The notes under the pieces are model-generated. The model did not search any database. It was not told the origin of the DNA and worked only from the letters and a program-made list of their open reading frames with translations. A program made the position numbers and the translations under genes. Positions 47,116 to 58,727 of a stretch of 64,000 nt of DNA are shown piece by piece. Numbering within the stretch: the stretch's first letter is position 1; each line of letters opens with the position of its first letter. The stretch is from Pseudofabraea citricarpa (taxonomy: Eukaryota; Ascomycota; Leotiomycetes; Helotiales; Dermateaceae): NCBI GenBank assembly GCA_029641185.1, contig JAPWGK010000001.1, positions 3,732,501 through 3,796,500 on the forward strand. The letters are read 5' to 3'.

Positions 47116-48252
47116 ATGGCACATGCACTTCGATCACGCAGTCTTAGTCTTTGTGCTAAGATATGGATCACACTCGGGTGTTTTGCAGCAATATCGCAAG
47201 CCGATCAGAAGCCATTATTATTCAGCAATGATTCCCCCTCGACCATCAAAGCGACTGCAGCTGTCGATTCGCTGATGAGTTTCTACAACCAAACTTCTGG
47301 TAGATGGGGTGGAGACTCGGATCCTTGGTGGGTATCAGGCAATGCTCTTCAAGCCTTACTCGATTATATGGCAGAGACCGGTTCAAGGGAGTACATGCCG
47401 GAGGCTTTGAACACTATTGAGATTCAGCGTGCACCTTTGGAATGGTGGCCTGAAGGTGGAGGCGATTTTCGTGCTGATTCAACCGACGACACTGGATGGT
47501 GGGCCCTGGCAAACCTTCGCTTGTATAGTCTGACAAGCGACGACGAGTATCTCACTATTGCAAAGGAGGATGAAGAATACATATCTATGTATCGCGACAA
47601 CGGCACGTGCAATGGGGGCATCTTGTGGAATATTCGAACTAAAACCTACAACAATGCTATCAGCAACGAACTATACCTTATGCTTACCATTTCTTTACAC
47701 AATACTATTCCTGGGGACGATTACTACTTGTCTCGGGCACTGGAGGAATGGCAATGGTTCAATCAAAGTGGGATGATCAATAGCGAATACTTGATCAATG
47801 ATGGTCTGACAGATGCGAATGGAAGTTGTGTCAACAACAACGATACGACGTGGACTTATAACCAAGGAGTGATCTTGGGTGCATTGACCGAATTATTTAA
47901 AGCCACCGGCGAAGGAATTTACTTGGACACTGGAAAGAAAATTGCGGATGCCGTCATAGCGAGCGACTTGCTGTCACCAAATGGAATCTTGACAGAGCCA
48001 TGTGAATCCGATGATACTTGCGAGCCAAATGGTACAGCTTTTAAGGGAATATTCGTACGATATCTCGATCAGCTGAACAACGTCTTGACTGGTACGCCTT
48101 ATACAGCGTATTTAGAAAACCAGGCGGCTTCAATCTATCAGTTCAATCGAAACAGCAGCGACTTTTATGGTCTTCACTGGGCCGGACCATTGGAAGATAT
48201 TGTGGTGGCAACACAGACTTCTGCAGTTTCCTTGTTGACTGCTGTCATATGA
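47116..48252 (+). CDS. Secreted GH76 alpha-1,6-mannanase
   Basis: Single exon, 378 aa from the ATG at 47116 (MAHALRSRSL). A signal peptide (SLCAKIWITLGCFAAISQA, cleavage near residue 29) leads into the catalytic domain. The family hallmarks are WWVSGNALQALLDYM (71-85), WPEGGGDFRADSTDDTGWWALA with the catalytic Asp pair 124/125, ISNELYLML, and the TWTYNQGVILGALTEL block. Several N-glycosylation sequons are present. GH76 enzymes cut alpha-1,6-mannan backbones. Relatives Dfg5/Dcw1 remodel GPI anchors in the fungal cell wall, but this protein lacks a clear C-terminal GPI-anchor signal, favouring a free secreted hydrolase. A transporter follows 440 bp downstream on the same strand. Confidence 0.92.
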   Translation: MAHALRSRSLSLCAKIWITLGCFAAISQADQKPLLFSNDSPSTIKATAAVDSLMSFYNQTSGRWGGDSDPWWVSGNALQALLDYMAETGSREYMPEALNTIEIQRAPLEWWPEGGGDFRADSTDDTGWWALANLRLYSLTSDDEYLTIAKEDEEYISMYRDNGTCNGGILWNIRTKTYNNAISNELYLMLTISLHNTIPGDDYYLSRALEEWQWFNQSGMINSEYLINDGLTDANGSCVNNNDTTWTYNQGVILGALTELFKATGEGIYLDTGKKIADAVIASDLLSPNGILTEPCESDDTCEPNGTAFKGIFVRYLDQLNNVLTGTPYTAYLENQAASIYQFNRNSSDFYGLHWAGPLEDIVVATQTSAVSLLTAVI

Positions 48253-48587
48253 TTTTGGGGTCAATCGTCGCGGAATGCTTAGATAGAAGTCTTTACTTTG
48301 ATGTTGAGATTCAGTCGGAGATGTGCGGATTTACTCGGGATATAACGATTGTCTATCTAAGCGGCCAACAGTTGGTTGCCCGATGCAGGTCGATAAGAAC
48401 TTTGTTGTAGCCTCAACATATATCATGGTCCACCTTTGTCACTCTGTGCCTCTTTTCGGAGTTCCAACCGAGTACCTCGAGATACAGTGGGGGCATTTCT
48501 TGATCAAGCATATCAAGCAAAGCCGAGCAAGCTTATCTGAGCCCTACAAAGTCATGGGCTACCTTATCGCCACTGCATTTCTCAAAA

Positions 48588-48595
48588 ATATATAA
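48588..48595 (+). promoter_or_regulatory. TATA-like element before the MFS gene
   Basis: ATATATAATG lies about 95 bp upstream of the ATG at 48690, in the 437-bp gap after GH76. No other gene is seen in that gap. Confidence 0.45.
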
Positions 48596-48689
48596 TGTAA
48601 TCGACCTACATTTATCGCCGAGATGTGGGTGATTTTGTCTCTTTTCCTTCTTCCAAAATCTGTTCCATTCCCTTGTGCGCTATTTCGCG

Positions 48690-50316
48690 ATGGCTTCGAC
48701 TGTAGGAAAACCCGATGAGAAGGTCATCGGTACTTCAGCCAGTTCCATGCCAACCAGTGATAATGAGAACGAGCCAACCGCCGAAGCAGTTCCTGCAAGT
48801 GAGATTTACATTGATCCAGAAGTTGAGAGTCGTACACTGCGTAAATTCGATATGATTGTTCTTCCTCAAGCTTTCATCTTCATCTTACTCAACTACCTCG
48901 ATCGCTCCAACATCGGTACGTTTCAATCCCACTCCTGTGAAGAAGTGTCTAATCATTTAGAGTAGGAAATGCCAATGTCTTTGGGTTCTCTGAGGATCTC
49001 AATCTGAAGGGAAACCAGTTCGGGAACATCAACACGCTCTTCTATGTCCCGTACATTCTCCTCGAAACTCCTTGGGTTATGTGCGTCAAGCGATTCGGGC
49101 CCAACAAAGTCCTAGCCATTGCATTGGTCTCCTGGTCTATTGTGACCATCTGTACAGGATTTATCCACACATATGGGCAAGCAATTGCGATGCGTATGCT
49201 ACTCGGTATTTGTGAAGCAGGAGTGGCACCGGGATTTGCTTTTATCTTCTCTACCATCTGGGATCGGAAGGATACAGCGAAGCGTGTAGCTCTGATCTAC
49301 TTCGCCAACGTCATGTCTGGAGCATTCGGTGGTCTCTTCGCATACGGGATCCAATCGATGGGCGAGAGACGAGGCATCGCAGCTTGGAGATGGCTGTTCA
49401 TAATCGAAGGAGTCGTGTCACTGGTCATCTGCGGCGGCTGCTGGCTCTCGTTCCCCAACACGCCCGAGTCGGCATGGTTCCTGACGAAGGCCGAGAAGGA
49501 GATCATGCGGCAGCGGAAAGCGCGCGACGTGAAATACAAAGGCGACGACGTGTTCGATTGGAAGTACGCCAAGATGGCATGCAAAGACCCGTTCATCTAT
49601 GCGGCCTCGCTGTCCTTCTTCTGTTCCTCGGTGGCCATCTTCGGCTTCGGCACCTTCTTGCCTACCATCATCCGTGGCCTGGGCTTCAATAACCTCCAGG
49701 CGAATTACCTCACCATCCCCGTCTACATGACCGGTGCTATCAACCTCGTCGTCTGCTCCTGGCTCTCGGATAGGTTGCAGAAACGCGCCCTGTTCTTGTT
49801 CATCATGCCGGTCCCGGTCATTGTGGGTTATATCATCGCTGCGGGTAGTGCGGTCCCTGGTGTGGGTTACTTTGCCATGTTTCTCTGCTGTATAGGTAAG
49901 TCTCCTCTTCTTCATAACACCCACATATACACATATACATACACATACACTCAAAATCCAAAACTAACAATCCACTCCTCCTAGGAATATACACCTTCAA
50001 CGCACTCATCCTGACCTGGGTAACCATCAACCTGCAACCGGACTACAAGCGGTCAGTCGGAGTGCCGATCTTCGTGTCGCTCGGTAACCTGTCGGGGCTC
50101 GTTGCATCTCAGCTCTATCCCTCATCACAGAGTCCGCGCTACGTGATGGGAAACGCTGTGTCGGCCGGTATGGAGACTCTCGCCGTCATCATCGTCGTCG
50201 GCGCGTATTTCATCCTCAAGAGGCGCAATCAGCAGAAAGAGAAGTTGATTGCTCAGGGCGTTGAGGATAATGGCCTCCCGGGCGATATGGCGCTGGATTT
50301 TAAATATGCGCTGTGA
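48690..50316 (+). CDS. MFS transporter, anion:cation symporter family (Dal5/TNA1-like)
   Basis: Three exons, 48690-48915, 48966-49895 and 49985-50316; introns 50 and 89 nt; 495 aa. The start ATG at 48690 gives MASTVGKPDEK. After an acidic cytosolic N-terminus, TM1 begins with LNYLDRSNIGNANVFGF, the family signature of allantoate/nicotinate-type permeases. YVPYILLETPWV in TM2 and GICEAGVAPGFAFIFSTIWDRK in TM4 also belong to this group. The C-terminal half has the INLQPDYKRSVGVPIFVSLGNLSGLVASQLYP block. Substrates in this family are organic anions such as allantoate, nicotinate or vitamins. Its closeness to GH76 might suggest a role in nutrient uptake, but no sugar-porter motif is present. Confidence 0.92.
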
Positions 50317-51849
50317 GAGCGGTGCTGGGAGAGTATAGATAGGGATGAAAGTAAGCGTGCCTGTGAGGTAGTCAGGTGTATATAAATTTTAGAGGGGGAT
50401 TATTTGTTCATTTAAATGGTAATGCACTTATACAGTTCAGATAAATCCCTAAGAAGATAACTTGTTCGCGTATCACGTTCTGGTGATCTAAGCGACGAAG
50501 AAAAGAGCTCGCTTGACTTTATTTCCTCTCTTTCTTTCATGATCGGCCCCGGGCGTCTCTCTAACTCCATGACCGTAATCTAACACTAATCTGATTTCAT
50601 TCCCCTTCTTGGAAGATAAGAGAGGAGGCTGGATGTTTCAGATACAGATACAGATCCAGGGCGACAAAAAGGCCAGATGCAACAATCACCCCGATACCTC
50701 ACGCTCCTTCCGATTCGACGAGTCTCAAGTGCTGGAAAGAGCACAAATTAGCAGTTGGCTCACTTAGGATAGTATTATTTATTTTGCAGTAAAGAGGTAA
50801 CTCATTTATCTATAGCATCATAAATGCTATAAAAAGCAATCAAGTACCAAGATTTTCAATATACTATCAATAGGAGTACCGATCCAAGTCCAATTTTCTT
50901 ATATGTAGCCATAAACCCAAGACTTTACAACTTGACTCTAATAGGCTAATTCAGCGAACGAGAAAACAAGCCATGTTATTTCATTTACAGCCGTAGCTAA
51001 AGAGACCAAATCTTTTTCTTCTGCTACATAGCAGGCCTCTCCACCGCAGATACTATTATTTATCTCTAAGTATAAAACTTTCTCTAGCTGACCGCGAAAA
51101 CTTTGTTGCATGACGGACCTTGCGGAAACGGGTTTTACCTTTTACCATACATACCTCTGCTTATAGGCTACATTTCGTTGCAAGACGAATATATAGAAAT
51201 GTTTATTCGTATCTCATCCACGCATTTCGTTGCATGACGGACTTGAGAGCAGTGAATAACAAGAGGATAGATAACAAGTCTCCCTACTTGTCTATATTAT
51301 GGATACAGTTTCGTTGCGTTACGGACTTGAGAGTGAATTCACAAGGATTACCTTCCCACTTCTTGTTCTTGCTTATAGCTTCGTTGCGTGACGGACCTGT
51401 AAGTGAATGTGAATGGGTGACCGACTGAACAGGTGCGGGTGGGAAAGAAATCATCACCACAGGCCAACTAGCTAGCCAGCCAGTATTTCTCTGCCCTCTA
51501 CCTAGGTATATATATCTCAAGAAAATCAATTGCAAGTGACCGATCAACTGGTAAACAAAGGCTCTGTGACAGGGAGTGATCATTCTGTCACATTTCTTTC
51601 GTTTTCTGATACGTCGTTTAATTAATTAAGCGACGGGGAGACCAAGGAGAGCAAGAATCAATCAATCAATCAGTCGTGGGACAGATCTTCTCTACTAACT
51701 AGTACACAACCACAACCACAATACATGATATGCATACCAGACAGAGCCCTTTCTTTATCATGCATTCATGATCTTAAAGAACATGCCCAACACAACAATG
51801 CAAAAAGGTCGGGGTAAAAAAGATTAAATACCAACCCCTACATAGCACA
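50317..51849. other. Intergenic between convergent MFS and malic enzyme genes
   Basis: About 1.5 kb without coding potential. It contains the TTTCGTTGC tandem array (51101-51408) and AT-rich stretches. A perfect TTAATTAA lies at 51620-51627. Confidence 0.5.
51101..51408 (+). repeat. Tandem array of TTTCGTTGCRTGACGGAC units
   Basis: Five diverged units start at about 51101, 51172, 51223, 51308 and 51379, spaced 51-85 bp. The core is TTTCGTTGC followed by RTGACGGACTTGAGAG. Copies four and five also share GTGAAT downstream, and copies two and five share a CTTATAG just upstream. Read in reverse, the core is GTCNTGCAACGAAA, similar to the GTGCAACAAAA end of the 22-28 kb repeat. Confidence 0.7.
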
Positions 51850-53933
51850 CTACAGCTTGCTCTCCCTCCCGAGAGACAGGTTCCAAGGATCGTACATGCT
51901 GTCTCGAACCCAGCTCTCCAGGTCGCCGTCTCCTAAATTCCTCAGCTCTCTTGTACTCGGCTCCTTGCCGTCGACGTCCTCGCTCTGAGCCTGTCGGATG
52001 ACCTCGCAGGCTACGAGGACACTGACGTCTCGGATGCGCTCGATGGCCGGGTAGAGCCTCCCCTCGCTGCGCTCCTGAGCCGTGAGCGATTGCGCGAGGG
52101 CCGTGGCCGAGCGGTAGATCATGGCATCCGTGATCTGGCGTGCTTTGCACAGGATGGAAGCGAGCCCGAGGCCGGGGAAGATATACATGTTGCTATTTCA
52201 CCAGAAGAGACCGCGTTAGCATTTACTTCTTGGCAACGAGGATAGAGCGAGAGAGAAAAAGAAACAAGAAAAAGTACATACTTTCCCTGATTGGCAGGAT
52301 AGAGCTTGCCCGTGCGCGCATCCGTGTAATCGGGCCACGGACTCCCGCTGGCTACGATTGCTCGGTTCTCCGTGTGCAGCATGGCAGATGCGAATGTGCA
52401 CTCTGATTTATCTGACGGGTTGGAGAGGGGAAAGACGATGGGGCGGGTATTAAAAGCCGCCATCTTATTCAGGATGGCCGGCGAGAAGATGTCTTTGATG
52501 GTCGAGAGGCCCATAAGCATAGTGGGCTTGACATAGTCGAGAACTTCGTCTAGCGTCTTGAACTGCTGGTCTCCGTTGTCGTGGCGTGCGAAGTAGACTT
52601 TGTGCGAAGCCAGATTGTCTCCTCGGTTCGTGGTTATCAAGCCCTGTTTTTGTCTTATGTTTAGTATTTCGTCCTGAGGATGAGGCGGGTGAGGGTGCGA
52701 AATACCTTGGTATCGACGAACCAGAAACACTGCCGTGCTGCTTCTTCACTCATGCCCCCTTCTTGTATAAAATAAGCCACAATCTGTTTCGCGACCCCTA
52801 CACCTGCACTTCCTGCACCCATGAACACAGCCCGTTGATCTTTGATGGGCAAGCCAGTCTCCCGGAGTGCGTTAATAACTCCTGATAGGATGACGGCTCC
52901 CGTGCCTTGGATATCGTCATTAAAGAATGCGTACTTCGATTGATATCTCTCGAGAGCTGGGAAGGGGCTCTTGAAATCCTCGAATTGCACAACGATACTA
53001 TTTTCGGATTATTAGTAGTAGTATTTAGTGTGCGAGAGGAATGGGAACATACCCAGGCCAGACGGTGGTTAGAGCCTCCATTAATTCATCGAGAAAGGCA
53101 ACTTCTTCCTCGGCACTCACCCGGGCCGTTTTGCTTCCCATGTACAACGGATCCTCCCACAGCTTCTGGTTATTGGTCCCGAGGTCTAAGGTTAACGGCA
53201 GGGTCCTTGCCGGATCGATACCCGCACACCCGCTGTACAGAGCTAGTTTGCCAACGGGAATTCCCATGCCGTTGATTCCTAAATCACCTAGGCCGAGGAT
53301 GCGGGATCCATCTGTCACGACGGTGATTTCGACATTTGGCTGATGCCAGTTCTGAAGGATGGCACTTAGCGATCCAAGGTCCGAGTACGAGAGGTAGAGA
53401 CCTAATAGATTATTTAGTATGGGGATTTGGGAGTGAGGGAAAGGTTCATAGCCTACCTTCGGGTTGTTGATAGATCTCGGACCATCTCTGACATGCTTCT
53501 CCAACGACGGGTGTATAAATTAGAGGGGTAAATTCCTATCTCTTGGTCAACCTCTTGTTTTCTCTTTGGTTCGGAGAGAAAAAACAACAAACCTTCATAT
53601 TCTGGGCCAAGAGCCTGTAGAACAGATGGGTCTGATGATTACGCAGATGGCTCAGGAAGAGGTATTTCTCAATCGGGGTAGATTTAGCAGCCAGATTGCT
53701 CAGACCTTTGATCCTCAGTTAGTACATCGACCAATCACATGAGGGACAATAAAATCATACATCGCAAAGCTTGAGTCTCGTGACTCTCGACATTCGGTGG
53801 TACAAGTCCATGTGTCTTGAGCGTCATGCGCGTAGCTACCGTGTGTGCGGTATCTAGATGCTTGCTGGCATTTCCCCTATCAGTCGAATCCTCTCGACAC
53901 GCAGGAGCACGAAGAAAGTACTCACGGAGCCAT
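51850..53933 (-). CDS. Malic enzyme, NAD(P)-dependent
   Basis: Eight exons: 53933-53926, 53876-53761, 53705-53593, 53535-53457, 53401-53053, 52997-52706, 52643-52282 and 52192-51850; introns 49-89 nt; 553 aa. The first coding exon is only 8 nt (ATGGCTCC). Motifs in order: EFTPLIYTPVVGEACQRW (about 80-97, catalytic Tyr), TDGSRILGLGDLG, metal ligands Glu228/Asp229 (QFEDF) and Asp250 (FNDDIQGTG), Rossmann motif GAGSAG (282-287), FPLSNPSDKSECT and IFPGLGLAS. The enzyme oxidatively decarboxylates malate to pyruvate, yielding NADH or NADPH. No obvious mitochondrial presequence is seen, so the cytosol is likely. Cofactor choice cannot be read from the motif alone. A CCGAGG (CCTCGG reverse) sits at 54238 in its promoter. 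Confidence 0.93.
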
Positions 53934-56599
53934 GTTGAGGAATTGTCGACTTGACGGAGGAGTTGGCACGAGCGGAAACAAGAAGTGGTGGGGGGACTCT
54001 CTCGGCTTTCAGCCAAACAAGGAGACGAAGAGACGAGTAGCTAAGTCTCGATCAACGAGGTACGATGTACGATTGTTCAAACGGAGGCACGCAAGTGGTG
54101 AGAGATGTGTACGGAAGGTGAAGTTCTAGATTTGTTTTTCTTTTCTTTTCTTCTTCTTTTGTTGACCCTTTCTAGGGACGTTTTCGTTGAACATGCCGGT
54201 TCATCCCCGTAACCAAATACCCCGACCGAATCCTTCGCCGAGGTCTGGGGTTGGGTCGGGTCACATGATGCATCCTCTCCGTGTTTTCCCTTGTTTTCTT
54301 TTCTTCTTCGTCCTTGCTTTGAGACAGAGAAGGTGAAGGTGTGAGTGAGGGTATATGTGATTTGGACCTGTCCATACCGTACCTTGTGCGATAAAATGGT
54401 TGGAAGGATAAAGAAGCACCATCAAGGCTCTCTCTTTCACAATTTCACAAGCCTCCCACCACCCTCTCAACAATAGACTTCGACGAAAAAGCAAGCCCGG
54501 AGCCAACAAAAAAAGAAAGCAAAAACGAGAAATACTTCAACCATACCCATTAATTCAAAATCGTGAGACAGAGACACCAGATTAGCCTCCTCTCTCGCCC
54601 CTAAGCACAAAACCACTCACCCTCCTAAATCCAAGACAGAACCAGAGCCAGAGCCAAAATAATCCATTTCTCTACAGTAAGGCCATCCAAACTCCCACAC
54701 ATCTGATTCTGCCAGGCCTCGGAGAAAAAAGCCAGACGAAGAAAAGCTACAAGAGTACAAAAGAAAAACTCTCTTCCGCTCTTCCCCTCACTATTGTATT
54801 CTAGCTCTGACTCTGCCTCTCTTCCCCACACACACTCACGAAAATCCCCAGGAAAGGTAAGTGGGGTGGGAAAAAGATGGAAGTGAAAAGTAAAAAGACG
54901 AGAAAAGGAAGGGAGGAGATCAAAAGTTTGCTTTGTATAATTCCATACAACGGTCGGTAGTGGTGGTGGTAGCGGCAGTGGTGGTTTATTTTGATCGTGA
55001 TATGCTCGTGCTCGCTCATCACGATAACATTGCATGTGGTGCGGTACCTTGTGGTCGAGATAGCCAAACCCGCACTGTACTGTAGAAAAGCAGGCTCTCT
55101 CTGGCACATGTGACAGAGAAAGATAAAGCAAGCCGTATATCGCATCTCGCATAGCGGGACTAGGAAGCAGTGAAAGAAAGACATGGCTCAGAAGGTACAG
55201 AGTACGCTGGCTGTTCCTTGACTGAGCACCTGCAAAACTCGGAGACCGTTCTACAACACAGTAAAGAACAGAAGCGGCAAAAGAGCTACGGCCAAAAGGA
55301 GGAGGAGGAGAAGAACGAGCGCTCGTTGGAAAACAAAGGTACCTGCATCTCGCATTATATGCGACACGGCCGTCGCATCGCATCGCGTATATATGCGCTT
55401 AAAGGAAATGCGAGGGCGACATCGATAGACGGGAAGATCTAGAAAAAGTCGGGGGACCGAGGAAGAAACGCTCCTGCCTGCGCTGGAGAAAGAGGTAAAC
55501 GAGAGGTTGAAGATTTCCGTATTACGAAAAGAGAGATAAAAGAGAAGAATGAAGGGCCCTCGAGCAGAGAAAGAAGACAATCCCCCACTCCCTTCTACCT
55601 CGCTAGTAAACAGGGAAGGAAGAGACAATATAACGCCCGCGAAGATAAATAAAGAGCTACGGCTCCTATAAAACGAGGGAATGAGAGAAGGAGGAAAAAT
55701 AAAGAGTGATTCTAGTTTCCTACTTGGTAGCGCTTACTTTGCTGGTGTTTTAAGAGCAGAAAAGAAATCAAAAATAAAAGAAATAAAAAAACTCGAATTC
55801 TTCAGTTTAAAAAAAAACATTGTAAAAGAAATACACTTACCTAGATAAGTCGCTAAGTATACTCATAATCAAAAGAGGAGAGAGAGAGAGACAGAGAGAA
55901 GTAAATCAAAAGTAATTCCAATTTTTCCCAACTCGCATTTATCCTACACAATTTTTTCTTTTTTTTTAAAAAAAGAAAGAAAAGAATAAAACTAACATCC
56001 TTCAACCCTCTCTCTCTCTTTACTCTCTCTAATAGAAACGCACCTTGACATGCTCTCAAGAATCTTAACCTGAGTGGGAAAAAAATAAAACAAAAACAAA
56101 AATAAAAATAAAGAGTACTTTTCGACTAGCCAATCAAGCTTTTGATTTTCAAGTATTCAAAAAATGATACGAAATCCCGTACGATCGCCTCTTCTTTTTT
56201 TTCTCTTATACTCTCCCTCCAAAGAAAAAAGAAAAAAGAAAAAAAGAGAACGGCGCGAGGAGAGGAAGGGAATTAAGATGAGCCAAATCTTCTTTCGTCT
56301 TTCGCATCTACTTTCCCTCGTCCAGGAGAAGGAAACCCTACTAAGAGAAGAGGACGAAACCAGAATTCCTCGAGCTAAAGAGCCCTTTTATATATATCAC
56401 AGAGAAATGAGAAAAAAGTAGTATCCCTTCCCCTTCCTCGCGCAAAAAAGACCAAAAAGAAAGGAGACGCAGAGGAGATGGCGATTATTTATCTGTCTGT
56501 CTATCAAGATACTCACCACACCTCACCTCAGCATAGCCATCGCTAAATCTATCACGAACCAACCCGACCACCCACTTACTTGGACTCTTAACTCTTCAC

Positions 56600-56655
56600 C
56601 CCATCCACACATCCATCCATCCACCCATCCACCCATCCACCCATCCACCCATCCA
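56600..56655 (+). repeat. CATC/CACC minisatellite
   Basis: Tandem CCATCCAC and CCATCCAT units, 4- and 8-bp periods, over about 55 bp. Confidence 0.85.
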
Positions 56656-56741
56656 ACAAATATCCAACACGCATAATCCCAAAGCAGTAAAAAGAGAAAT
56701 CTCGTGCTCTCTTTTCCTCTTTTCTCTTTTTCCTCAACCAC

Positions 56742-56787
56742 CTCTCTCTCTCTCTCTCTCTCTCAAAAAAAAAAAAAAAAAAAAAAA
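56742..56787 (+). repeat. (CT)n followed by (A)23
   Basis: A CT dinucleotide run at 56742-56764 directly abuts 23 consecutive adenines at 56765-56787. It resembles a simple-sequence junction, not a retroposon tail, since no upstream element is seen. Confidence 0.9.
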
Positions 56788-57430
56788 GGGATGACCTAAA
56801 GCGGTATTCCGATCCCTCTCTTCCTCTCTCTCTCTCTTTCTCTCTTTCCCTTTCTCACTCTCACCCCTCCATCCATCCACCCTCTGACGTCTTTTCCTCT
56901 CTCTGGCACCTCACTCCATCTCTCTAACGATACCACCGACCTGGTCACCTCCCAATCAATCAATCAAAAAATCAAAATAAATCACTCACTCACTCGCCTC
57001 GCCTCACCTCCCAAGGACAAAAAAAGAACAAAAAAAAAAAGACCGAGACGGCAAGGACGGCACCTTACCCCGTACTCTTCACTTCTTGTCGCGCTCCCCT
57101 TGCAAAGTTGCAACAAAAGCGGCCGCGCCGCCGGTGCGGAAGAGGGAAGAAATAATCACTCATACAGTGCGCTGTACCGTATCAAACCAAATCAAACCCG
57201 ATCAAATCACATCACACAACGTCGTAAGCAGGCACACACGGATACGATACGGTAGGGCTGATCTTTTTCTTTCTCTTTTTTTTTTTTTGTGTCTGTCTTG
57301 TGTGAGAGGTTGGTAGCAGTAGCGCATCATCGCATTTGCGGTTGCGGCATTTTTGCCTCTCACACAGGCACGCGCAAAACCCGAGTGCCGAGTCTGGCGC
57401 CGAGCCTTTTTTCTTTCAGTGTAGGTGATA

Positions 57431-57467
57431 CAGTCCCTGGCCCCGAAATTGGAACACCTCGATTAGG
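57431..57467 (+). repeat. 5' terminal inverted repeat of the Tc1/mariner element
   Basis: Begins CAGTCCCTGGCC directly after a TA. It pairs with the right end, which read in reverse begins CAGTCTATGGCC. The blocks TTGGAA and ATTAGG are conserved in both. Confidence 0.9.
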
Positions 57468-57631
57468 CTCTGCTAATACAAATTAATAGAATCCTACGCT
57501 TGGCTAGTAGGATATAAACAACAGAATAAACAAACCTCGCACTTTTGTAAGTCAGTTCCTTTACTACTCTTTCAATTATAGTTACTACCTCTCAGGCAGG
57601 TGGTATTCGTGCCTTACGCTAATACACCAAA

Positions 57632-58609
57632 ATGTCCTTACGCCAGATCGAGGAAGCTATAAAGATCCCTCTTATAACTATCTACCGGGTTCTCAAACGC
57701 GAGATTACCCCTGAACCTGAAGCTTCTCTAACTAGCTATATACTCTTCTCTAAGGATCTATTCTCTCTATTAACCTCTAAGAAGCTCTACGATCTCTATA
57801 CTCGATCTCCTACCTCCCGACGCAAGTCCTAGGCTACTATTCTTCTTAAACTTGGTATCAGAGCTCTAAGAAAGAAGATAAATCGCTAGGCTAAGGCTAT
57901 AAACCTGAGGAGGTACAAGGCAGTTAAAAAGCCTTAGCTTAAGGCTATTTCCTAGGAGAAACGCTAGGAATACGCTCTTAGTTAGTAGAACAAAAACTAG
58001 AGGAATACTATCTTTTCTAACGAATCCGCTATATAAAACGGAGGACCAAAAGATATCTTCGTTACTAGGTATCCAGATAAGAAGTTTAATAACGATTATT
58101 TACGCCTAATATTTAGAAAGCTTACTAGTTATATAGTTTAGGGATTAATTAGCTATAACTTCAAAGGAAAACTAATCTTCTAGGACGTAAAATTATAGGG
58201 GAAAATAACAGGCAAGGGTTATATCAAGTATATTTTGCTTTAGGTTTAAAACGAATACTAGTTCCTTTAGTTCTCAGATCTACAAGCAAAAGAGTAGGAA
58301 TTTATATAGGATAATACTCTAATATATAAGACTAAGCTAGTTTTATAGTAGTTTAGGGATATAAAGATTACTCTACTAATATAGCTAGCGTATTCTCCAG
58401 ATATAAATCTAATTAAGAACCTATAGTCGATTATTAAGGGGCGTTTAGCTTTATAGGTTACTAAATAATACAGGATTAAGGAATTTAAGGTTATAATTTA
58501 GGAGGAATAAGATCGGATTACCCTAGAGGAAATTAATACTCTAATTAATTCGATACTTGCTAGAGTAGCTAAATTAGTTAAGGTCTAGGGAGGCTATACA
58601 AAATACTAA
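57632..58609 (+). pseudogene. Tc1/mariner DD34E transposase, destroyed by RIP
   Basis: From the ATG at 57632 one reading frame of about 325 codons runs to a TAA at 58607-58609 without frameshift. More than twenty in-frame stops, nearly all TAG at positions expected to be Trp, interrupt it. An N-terminal helix-turn-helix (MSLRQIEEAIKIPLITIYR) is followed by the catalytic domain. The first catalytic Asp of the SDES motif is Asn (near 58019). The second lies in the DN motif near 58310. The third acidic residue after SPDIN is Lys (near 58415). Both losses are G-to-A changes. The second-to-third spacing of 34 fits Tc1-like elements. No function remains. Confidence 0.9.
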
Positions 58610-58727
58610 GGAATAGTAGACAGGTAGATCAATCTTATGTAATTTTATTCACTATAATAACTATCCAAAGGATTCAGAATTCTATGATTTTGTAGTAGAA
58701 ACTCTAATATTTCTAATATAAAGCCTT

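Larger units (their letters stand above)
53934..57430. other. Gene-poor region, malic enzyme upstream
   Basis: About 3.5 kb with strong strand-biased purine/pyrimidine composition, many GAGAGA and CTCTCT runs and A-rich stretches. A 252-codon minus-strand frame (54625-55383) exists but has low-complexity composition and no domain. I support no gene here. Confidence 0.45.

Noticed and set aside
54625..55383. 252-codon minus-strand frame
   Set aside because: Long but low-complexity, with no domain, no clear splice or promoter context, and located in strand-biased purine/pyrimidine DNA where stops are rare.
56765..56787. Poly-A run as a possible retroposon tail
   Set aside because: It is directly joined to a CT dinucleotide run, with no element body and no target-site duplication around it.
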